From the NCBI GenBank assembly GCA_000969725.1, contig JXSR01S073355.1: a DNA stretch of 28,584 bases, one strand, 5' to 3'. This stretch comes from Ophiothrix spiculata (Eukaryota; Echinodermata; Ophiuroidea; Amphilepidida; Ophiotrichidae). The notes beneath the pieces are model-generated. The model was not told the DNA's origin. It saw only the letters and a program-made list of their open reading frames with translations, and searched no databases. Below are positions 21,963-28,584 of this stretch, piece by piece; within the stretch, counting starts at the first letter, position 1; each line of letters begins with the position of its first letter. Both the position numbers and the translations under genes were made by a program.

Positions 21963-23060
21963 TGTACACACCTCCTTGCACATCATAGCAAATTTAGATA
22001 AGGCCACTAATGGGTAAATTCCAATTACCATGATTTATACCTGATTACATTATAATTACATCACCAGCTAGTTCGTGACATTTAACATGATAAAAACGTT
22101 ACGTGAATGAATAATTCATAATCAAGATTAGTAGTCACAAACATCAGAATTGGCAACACGACAAAATTACATTTTGAAGTGAGATTTTAAATTAATTTCT
22201 CGGTTTAACCATACTTTAACACTTAAGTGCGTAAGGTGTTCTAGAATCCTGTTAGTGCATAAGGGGGCCCATGTGGACCCTGGATTTTGATCGCTTTAAA
22301 AACCATGTTCTCCACATTATTTATTTTAAAACTGTACACGGTGATACACCAAGGCAAACAAGACATCAAAATCAGCTGTAATTTGTGATTGACTTCAATT
22401 CATGACTTGAAAATTAAACTCATATTTATTTTATCATTAGTTGTGATCTGGTATCGTGATACTGCTAAAATATTGTTATTTACAATGACGGGACTTTTTT
22501 GTTTGCGGGTCCCATAAAAATGGTGTTGTGAGTACAGTGACGTCACGTGTAAACCCTCTATAGTATTAGTGCGGAAATTACCCTTTCACACGTATGGGAT
22601 TGACACATCATTGAAACGCGATTCTTGAATATGCTGGTCCTCAACAATGCTCTTTGAATTTTGAAAAGTGGTAAAACTTTATAAACACGATAAAGATGTG
22701 CAAAAAACGCAATTCTTCTTATTTTTCTAGGAAGAGGAGAAAAATCAATGAGATTTTGAGAAAAATCGCATATTCTCAACAAATGTTTAAGACATTTAAA
22801 TAAGACAGGCATTGTGTATGTAGCTACGTCCTTATACAACAGGACAGGTAAAGTTCAAATTTTAATTAAACCTGTGTTCAGCAATCAATGAATGACACTC
22901 AGAACTTGGATATCAAATCTATAGACATCGTATATAGTTATTGATGAACGCAGCGTCTAGTTTCAACAAGATTGACCTTACATGAACTCAAACCGCCATT
23001 ATTTGCAAACACCTTTGTTATTCTTGTTTCTGTGTCTTTTTTTTTGTTTCAATCTTTTTA
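21963..23060. other. 1.1 kb without a recognised feature
   Basis: No gene was recognised. The minus-strand open frame 22558-22839 has basic composition and no motif. No inverted or tandem repeat was seen. Confidence 0.4.
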
Positions 23061-23635
23061 TAGAACTTACAAATATTGGCACTTTGATGATCTAATAAAG
23101 TATTGGTGCCCCGAGTAGAAAAAAGGAAACATTTTAGTACGATACGAGTTTAGATAATATTGAATAGTTCTAAAGTTGAAAAATCATACACTGTGCCACA
23201 AGTTGTTCAGGATCTCTGATAATGTTAAAAATTACATTCTTTAATTCCATTAAGAAGATATATGAGATATTCTCTTTCAGTGTCATGCATCAGTGTGGTA
23301 TGTGTCGATAAAAGTATCATAAATATGCGATCATATTAACCATTCATGCCATTACTTGTTATTAGATAAGAAGCATTTGATATACATCAGTTGAAAACGC
23401 GAGAGATTAAAACTCATCATTGCAAGCATGTCTTCATTTATCGAGGTTTTAGCTATACGAAGTGAAATATTAACTTAATTTATTTAATCTTTATTTTGAA
23501 TTTGTGCTTTCGAAGTCTTAAATGTCTTTGATCAATGAACCTTTAAAGAATTTACAGATTCTCATCAAATTTGTTGATCAAAAAACATTTGGAAAATCTT
23601 GGAGAACTATTTATATCATTATTTTATTTTTAAAA

Positions 23636-24020
23636 GGTCCGCTGGTCCGGAAATGAAATAAGGCTCGCCAGTCCGAACAAATAGGGTTCGCTAGTTGACA
23701 GTAATTAATTTTTCTTTTGACTAGCGAACCTTTTTTTTTCATTTTCGGACTGGCGAACCTGATTTCATTTTCGGAATAGGAAATCTTATTTAATTTTCGG
23801 TATAGCGAACCCTTTTAAATTTTCGGACTGGCTAACCTTAAGATTAGCGGACTTTATTTCATTTTCGGACTAGAAAACTTTTTTTTTTCAAATTTGGACT
23901 AGCGTACCCTGTTTTCGTACTGACGGACCTTTATTCAAATTCGGACTACCCTCGGGTATAGGAAAATACACTTTCGTACTGGCAAACCTTATATTTCACT
24001 TTCGGACTAGCGGGCTGTTA
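23636..24020 (+). repeat. Array of TTCGGACTAGCGAACC-like units with reversed start
   Basis: About a dozen variants of TTCGGACTAGCGAACC spaced roughly 22-36 bases apart, separated by T-rich TTTCATTT spacers, run from 23720 to 24015. The first three units (23636-23698) are in the opposite orientation (GGTCCGCTGGTCCGGAAA, GGCTCGCCAGTCCGAA, GGGTTCGCTAGT), so the whole forms a lopsided foldback. Units are individually diverged. No coding capacity, and spacing is too irregular for a simple satellite or CRISPR array. Confidence 0.8.
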
Positions 24021-24302
24021 CCCTATCCTTCATCAATGACTAAAACTTACATTTTGTCTTGCCTTCAAACGTAGCTCATAGTTTTTGAAGGATTATTATA
24101 ATTAATTTAATCTACAAGTGTTAGCATGGTGTTCATTTATTAATTTTAAAAACAAACATAAATAACTATAATAGCGCTGTTATAAAGATCGTAGCGCTGT
24201 ATATACATTAACAAAGCAAAAACTATACAAAGAGCAAAAACAAAGTTACATGGAAATAACTGAGTTTTCTGATGACAAATTTGAAAATTCAGAATTGCTT
24301 AA

Positions 24303-25053
24303 CCCTTGTCGGGTGTTGTTGCAACCCCCCCCCTAAGGTTTTTCCCCGCTTCATAAATAACGCAACAGCACCCGGCCCTAGGCATCTAGGTAATCTCTTT
24401 TACATCCTTTGCGATCATTTTGATGAAAAAACTAGGGGGTACCACCTAAGGTGAGGTTAGGGTAGGCCGTCAAAGTTGGGGTGTAGGGTGATTGTACAAT
24501 CTCGGAAATTTATAATAATAATAATAATAATAATAAAATGCATTTGTATAGCGCATTTGACAAATGGTTACTATGCGCTGCACAACTTTACAATTACAAA
24601 CTTTAATATACACCTTAAAATAACGGGATAAATGTGTATATATAACACTGAAGAAATCTTTGTAAGCTAATTTACGCAGGTAAAATACATAAACAAGTAT
24701 TTATAAGTCGCCATTTTGACACATTTATACATGCTATAAGACTCAAACTTGCAAGACATGTTAGAATCATCATTTCCCTTCTTTATTAGCAAAAACACCG
24801 ATGAAAATCCGTTATTTAGAACTTGTATAGCAAAATGTTAATTTTGGTGACCATTTTTGCCATAATGCAATTTTGCCTGGTTTTCCAATCCGAAAGTACT
24901 TTATGACGTCATAATTACGTAACGCCTAGGCCGATTTTGATGATCTTGGTATCGTTGGATAGGGGAGGATCATACCTATGTATTAATAGCAAAACCAGGG
25001 GTTCTGTTCTAAATATTAGGGGGGTTGCGAAAAATAGCTCAGGAGGACAAGGG
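24303..25053 (+). mobile_element. TTAA-flanked (piggyBac-like) non-autonomous element
   Basis: TTAA (24299-24302, 25054-25057) flanks CCCTTGTC and GACAAGGG. TTAA plus CCC/GGG tips is typical of piggyBac-type insertion. A relative lies inverted at 15451-15919, and both hold TGACGTCA (here 24904-24911) in similar context. Unit 1 of the direct duplication retains the empty site. The element itself has been hit by a 185-bp retroposon. The open frame 24272-24454 crosses its left end and is not a gene. Confidence 0.8.
24515..24699 (-). mobile_element. Short retroposon with (TTA)n tail
   Basis: TTTATA occurs at 24509-24514 and 24700-24705, a likely 6-bp target duplication. On the minus strand the insert ends in (TTA)n, seen on the plus strand as ATAATAATA from about 24511 to 24534. 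It includes AAATGCGCTATACAAATGCA just before the tail. The related copy at 15451-15919 lacks it at the corresponding place. It looks like a truncated LINE/SINE 3' end; no tRNA-like head was found within 185 bp. Confidence 0.6.
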
Positions 25054-25200
25054 TTAATACTGTAACTTCTCAAAAACTCTTGATCGCATTAGATATGCTT
25101 GTAATGAAACAAATAGTAGATTAATCACGATTCTGATTTGACTGAGGTTAAGTAATTCTAAGTTAAATGCACTTTGGCAAATTACAATACAAAAATATTT

Positions 25201-25613
25201 TTGATCTGTCATGTTTTGTTTTCATTTTATGTAATATGCAAGTCAGTTTGTTCCAGCATTTTTACTAAGAATTTGAGTCGTCTATCTAGGTATCTAAGTA
25301 TTATAAAAATGTCACAATAGGAATACTACACATTCAACAACAGACCGTATAAAATTTGAATTACAAACAATTGATTGGGAATTAAGGGACACATTTTTTT
25401 TGAAAAATAGAATTACTAATGTTTAATTAACTTGGAGAATGTTCAATGAATGTAAGAACCTGAGGTACACGATAAATTTTTATTATCACAAGATGTCAAT
25501 ACTAATTATTATAACTTCATCAAATGATGAATATTATTGCGTAGGCTAAAACACCCCGACCTTTGAAAATACATTATTTTTCACATTTGTATTTCACAAA
25601 AACAACCATTTGT
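25201..25613. other. Unassigned sequence before the Penelope-like element
   Basis: No gene was recognised. Similarity to the region after unit 1 fades here. The left boundary of the Penelope-like element falls at about 25614. Confidence 0.35.
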
Positions 25614-25708
25614 CACAACACTCTCCTTTGTCAGAAGTCCCGCCCTCGTGACCTTCGGTCACGGGTGGTTGACTTCTGACAATATCATCTCTACCATCAA
25701 CCAAACCA
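25614..25708 (+). repeat. PLE flanking direct repeat, left copy
   Basis: Identical to 28490-28584 over all 95 visible bases. It includes the last codons and stop of a PLE frame plus a strong hairpin, so the left copy looks like the 3' tail of another, upstream PLE unit. The repeat may extend rightward further than can be checked, because the other copy is cut by the window end. Confidence 0.9.
25628..25682. repeat. Hairpin in the left PLE repeat
   Basis: A 12-bp perfect outer stem, TTGTCAGAAGTC / GACTTCTGACAA (25628-25639, 25671-25682), encloses a 7-bp inner stem, CGTGACC / GGTCACG (25647-25653, 25657-25663), with a TTC loop. The identical hairpin recurs at 28504-28558. Its conservation in both repeats suggests an RNA or DNA structural role in the element cycle. 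Confidence 0.85.
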
Positions 25709-25797
25709 TCATTGAGTGAACAAGCCATAGTGGTACATGGCGAAAGCTCTGGTAAGCTTACAATTTTGCTTTGTGTATCGGTTTAAATTATCTCAAC

Positions 25798-27063
25798 ATG
25801 TCTCAACCAAAGCAGCTAAGTCTTCATCAACAAATAAAGCATGATTTCGGCATGGTTTGCCTCCACAAAGTTAGAGATTTGGAGAGAAATTCACGCAAGT
25901 TAGCTCGGTTCAGAAACCATCTCCGGCTATCGCTACAGTGTAAACACACCTCTCTCACTCCGGTGAGCTTACGGCTGACATCTACAGTGAAAGGTGAAAA
26001 AGCGAAACAAATTCTGGAAAAAGCGGAAAGGGCGTTACTAAGTGAAAGGATTGGACAAATAAATTTTACCATCCGTCTTTTAGAGAGAAAAGTGACTGAT
26101 TTACGGGAGAATTTAAAATCCATTCTTCCCGCGGACTTGTTTACGGAAGTTGACAAGTTTACCCACAATGCTCAGCTATCTGAACATGCTCGTACGAAAG
26201 AGAGGCAAGTAAACAAATATACCAGATTGAAAGAAAAGACGCGAAAGCAAGCTGAAAATATCTCGGAAGAAGAGAAGAAATGCGCAGAGGAAAGGAAACA
26301 AAAATGGGTTGTTAATATCTTGGATCGGGAACTCACTGACGATGAAAGGAACATTTTATCGCGAGGCTTGAACTTTGCTGTCTCTGCCACGGTTTTACCG
26401 GTTGCCGAATTCGTCACCGTCACTGAATCGGCCTGCAAAATTCTTGGTACGGACTCGGAACAAAGTGCTGACATACAATCAGAAGCTATCAGAACTCTAA
26501 AGAAATGCAAGCCTCCGGAAAGCAATATCACCCGGGGTGAACGGCTAGCCATTAAGAACTTGAAATCGGACGACTCAATACAGATTATTGGTGCTGATAA
26601 AGGTAGATGTACAATTATCATGAACAAAACTGATTACATCAATAAAGCGCAGGAACTTTTAAGTGATACCAACACGTATGAGAAACTGAAATGTGATCCT
26701 ACCAAGAAATATAAAGCTCAACTTATCAAGATTCTTAAAAGACTTAAAGATGCAGGTGGAATTACACAACAGCAATATTTTCACTTGTATCCCACGTCAG
26801 AGGATGTACCGAAATTCTACGGCTTGCCTAAAATCCATAAACAAGGTACGCCACTTCGTCCAATAATATCTGGCATCGGCACTATTACTTACAACACCGC
26901 AAAATTTTGTGCTAAGATTATCTCTCCGCTTGTTGGTAAAAGTGATTACCATATTAAGAACACACAAGATTTGGTTCAGAAAGTTCAAAGATTGAAACTT
27001 GAGGACGACGATGAGATGGTTTCTTACGACGTCACGGCGTTAGGCACGGTTCCCAGTTCTTGA
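25798..27063 (+). pseudogene. PLE polyprotein, N-terminal half with first RT motifs
   Basis: The first in-frame ATG is at 25798 (MSQPKQ). Residues 1-260 are highly charged and lysine/arginine/glutamate rich, with a likely coiled-coil stretch around 140-170 (EEEKKCAEERKQ). RT blocks follow: ADKGRCTIIMNK at 266-277, FYGLPKIHK near 340-348, PLRPIIS at 352-358, and the motif-A start YDVTAL at 410-415, whose D411 is the first catalytic aspartate. At codon 415 (TTA) the frame enters the inserted element, adds six foreign residues and stops at 27063. The rest of the protein resumes in the same phase at 27350. As it stands this half lacks the YVDD motif and cannot be an active polymerase. Confidence 0.9.
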
Positions 27064-27346
27064 CGAAAGCTTTTGAGTCATACGAAAGGGTTTGACGCAA
27101 TTGTATTGCATTATGATGCAGACAAATATTGAGTCATGATTCAAAGATAGATGTATTATAGTGTAGTTAATGATGCAGGAAAATTCCATAAGGGTCTCTA
27201 TTATTATAAAGACCACTTCAAAGAAGGTAGTTATGCGTTTTTCCTATTATGTTTGTGTCATGACTCAAAATGCATTTCGTAATGGCTCTTGCGTCAAGCC
27301 CTTTCGTATGTCGGAAGACTTTCCGTCATGAATTGGGAACCGTGCC
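27043..27346. mobile_element. 304-bp TTA-flanked foldback inside the PLE gene
   Basis: TTA (27040-27042, 27347-27349) flanks inverted ends GGCACGGTTCCCA and TGGGAACCGTGCC. Inverted similarity continues inward through CATACGAAAGGG and TTGACGCAA to TTGAGTCATGA. A 3-bp TWA target with GG tips is consistent with PIF/Harbinger-type elements (inference). No coding capacity. It splits the reverse transcriptase within motif A. Confidence 0.9.
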
Positions 27347-27349
27347 TTA

Positions 27350-28555
27350 TTCACAAGTGTACCGGTTGAAGCCGCTTTGTCGGTCATCCATGAACGTTTG
27401 TTAGGTGATACATCTTTGCACAAGAGAACTGATTTGAATCCGGACCAAATTATTGAATTATTACGATTTGTTCTTACGGCTTCTTACTGTACATTCCAGA
27501 ATGTGTTTTACAGACAATGTCACGGTACTTCAATGGGATCCCCATGTAGCCCTTTAACTGCAGACTTTTTCATAGAATGGTTTGAAAATCTGGCCATTCG
27601 TACCGCTCCGGTTAAACCAACTTTCTGGGGGCGATATGTGGATGACACCCTGGTTGTCATCAAGAAAGACTGCATCGACGGTTTCACAAATCATTTGAAT
27701 TCCATTCATGATGCCATCAAGTTCACTGTTGAGAGAGAGCTTGAAGGGAAGATTGCCATGCTTGATACTCTGATGCACAGAAGACCTGACGGTACCATCA
27801 AGATTACAATATATCAAAAGCCAACACATACCAACCAATATCTTGACTTTCAATCGCATCATCCCTTACAGCATAAACTGTCTGTTGTTCGGACATTATA
27901 TCACAGAGCAGAGACGTGTGTTACCGAGGATGCTGACAAGGTTGAGGAGAAGTTAAATATCAAACATTCTCTCAAGATATGTGGCTACAGAGACTGGGTC
28001 TTTGAGACTGCTACCCCAGGTGATCATAATGACATCTCACGACGCATAGACAATCCTTCAAGTCGTCACAGGGGCAGCGTAGTCATACCTTACGTTCGTG
28101 GTGCTTCGGAGGCCCTCCGCAGGATTTTTAATAAGCGTGGCATCACTGTTCATTTCAAACCTCAGAACACCCTTCGCTCTCTCCTCGTAGCACCAAAAGA
28201 CAGAACTCCTACTTCTCAATGTTGCAATGTTGTCTACCAAATCAGTTGCAAAGATTGTTCAGCTTCATACATTGGTGAATCCGTGAGATCCATTAGTGTT
28301 CGTGCAAAGGAGCATAGAACATCAAGTGCCACAGCTTCACCAGTATTTGAACATACTGAAACTGGACATAACATTGACTGGGATGATATTAAAATCCTAG
28401 ATAAGGAATCTGATTGGTTCAGACGGGGTGTGAAGGAGGCAGTACACATCAGAATGACCAGAAGTAGCCTAAACCGGGACCAGGGGCGACACAACACTCT
28501 CCTTTGTCAGAAGTCCCGCCCTCGTGACCTTCGGTCACGGGTGGTTGACTTCTGA
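27350..28555 (+). pseudogene. PLE polyprotein, C-terminal half: RT palm and GIY-YIG nuclease
   Basis: The frame resumes directly after the second TTA with FTSVPVE, completing motif A. Then come the motif-B block QCHGTSMGSPCSPLTADFF (27515 on), the catalytic YVDD at 27635-27646, and the motif D/E region MLDTLMHRRPDG and YQKPTHTNQYLDF. The endonuclease shows VYQI near 28235, a CxxC pair, SYIGES at 28265, an R..AKEH segment, and a glutamate in VKEAVHI at 28436. These match the GIY-YIG domain typical of Penelope-type elements, which nicks target DNA for priming. Both catalytic regions look intact. There is no methionine start after the break, so it is probably untranslated. The stop (28553-28555) lies inside the terminal hairpin. 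Confidence 0.9.
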
Positions 28556-28584
28556 CAATATCATCTCTACCATCAACCAAACCA
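28490..28584 (+). repeat. PLE flanking direct repeat, right copy (cut by window)
   Basis: Identical to 25614-25708. It begins in the last codons of the reading frame, covers the stop codon and the hairpin (28504-28558), and runs off the window. Confidence 0.9.

Larger units (their letters stand above)
23060..25200 (+). repeat. Diverged direct duplication, unit 2
   Basis: Counterpart of 18100-20180. It has gained the tandem array at 23636-24020 and the TTAA-flanked element at 24303-25053. When the latter is skipped, TTGCTTAATACTGTAAC continues into sequence matching 20028-20125 in unit 1, which shows the empty site. Confidence 0.7.
25614..28584 (+). mobile_element. Penelope-like retroelement, runs off the window
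   Basis: The element has, in order, a direct terminal repeat, a short leader, a single long reverse-transcriptase / GIY-YIG endonuclease reading frame, and a second copy of the repeat that continues past the window edge. This is the Penelope-like (PLE) plan, in which flanking repeats arise from tandem or partial copies. The 95 visible bases of the two repeats are identical, which suggests a young insertion. The coding frame is broken by a later 304-bp DNA element. The right end is outside the window. Confidence 0.9.

Noticed and set aside
21402..22001. Two related proteins on opposite strands
   Set aside because: Their resemblance follows from the inverted repeat that contains them; no domain is recognisable.
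23636..24020. CRISPR-like array
   Set aside because: Units are degenerate, spacing is irregular, the spacers are T-rich repeats of one another, the first units are reversed, and the setting is a eukaryotic genome.
24511..24534. Simple microsatellite as an independent feature
   Set aside because: The trinucleotide run is better explained as the tail of the retroposon at 24515-24699, since a TTTATA duplication brackets both.
25614..25797. Hammerhead ribozyme in the PLE repeat
   Set aside because: Such ribozymes are known from Penelope-like repeats, but neither strand of the visible repeat shows the CTGANGA and GAAA core arrangement. The rest of the right repeat is outside the window, so absence is not proven.
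25827..28497. Minus-strand open frames opposite the PLE gene
   Set aside because: They are shadows of the plus-strand reading frame, which has clear RT and GIY-YIG motifs.

Overview
This window looks like a piece of an AT-rich invertebrate animal genome, possibly a marine one. I see no host gene, no operon-like packing and no bacterial or viral gene set. What can be read is almost entirely transposable elements at different stages of decay: a Penelope-like retroelement, the reverse-transcriptase relic of a LINE, and many short non-autonomous DNA transposons with inverted termini, several inserted inside one another. Taxon is not assigned; the call rests on element content and base composition judged by eye.

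Layout. 1-2.1 kb: an octamer-rich foldback hairpin, then a 977-bp TA-flanked element with inverted termini of about 220 bp. 2.6-8.85 kb: two diverged arms of one sequence in inverted orientation around a 1.6-kb spacer. The left arm has gained an ACAT-flanked element (3490-4287); the right arm has gained a TA-flanked element (7204-8334) and a short foldback (8509-8765). In each case the opposite arm shows the empty site. The spacer holds two more foldbacks. 9.16-9.78 kb: a TTAA-flanked element with GC palindromes at both ends. 9.8-13.06 kb: mostly featureless. 13.06-14.58 kb: two near-identical copies either side of a 50-N gap, one with and one without a 445-bp element, probably two alleles laid end to end by the assembler.

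15.4-15.9 kb: a truncated TTAA-type element. 16.5-18.0 kb: a dead LINE reverse transcriptase cut in a conserved codon by an element that starts CACTCTTA, is filled with GATCC palindromes and carries a tRNA-like sequence. 18.1-20.2 kb and 23.1-25.2 kb: a diverged direct duplication with different later insertions, including a TTAA element and a tandem TTCGGACTAGCGAACC-type array in the second copy. 25.6 kb to the end: a Penelope-like element (reverse transcriptase plus GIY-YIG endonuclease) flanked by identical direct repeats and interrupted by a 304-bp TTA-flanked foldback.

The genes do not form a pathway. The only readable proteins are the two halves of the Penelope-like polyprotein. The most informative signals are the paired filled and empty insertion sites, which date insertions relative to one another, and a group of short elements with internal iterated motifs (GATCC/GGATC, ACTCAACGTTGAGT, GGTAACG, TTCGGACTAGCGAACC). 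All similarity statements are from reading by eye; no alignment or database search was run.
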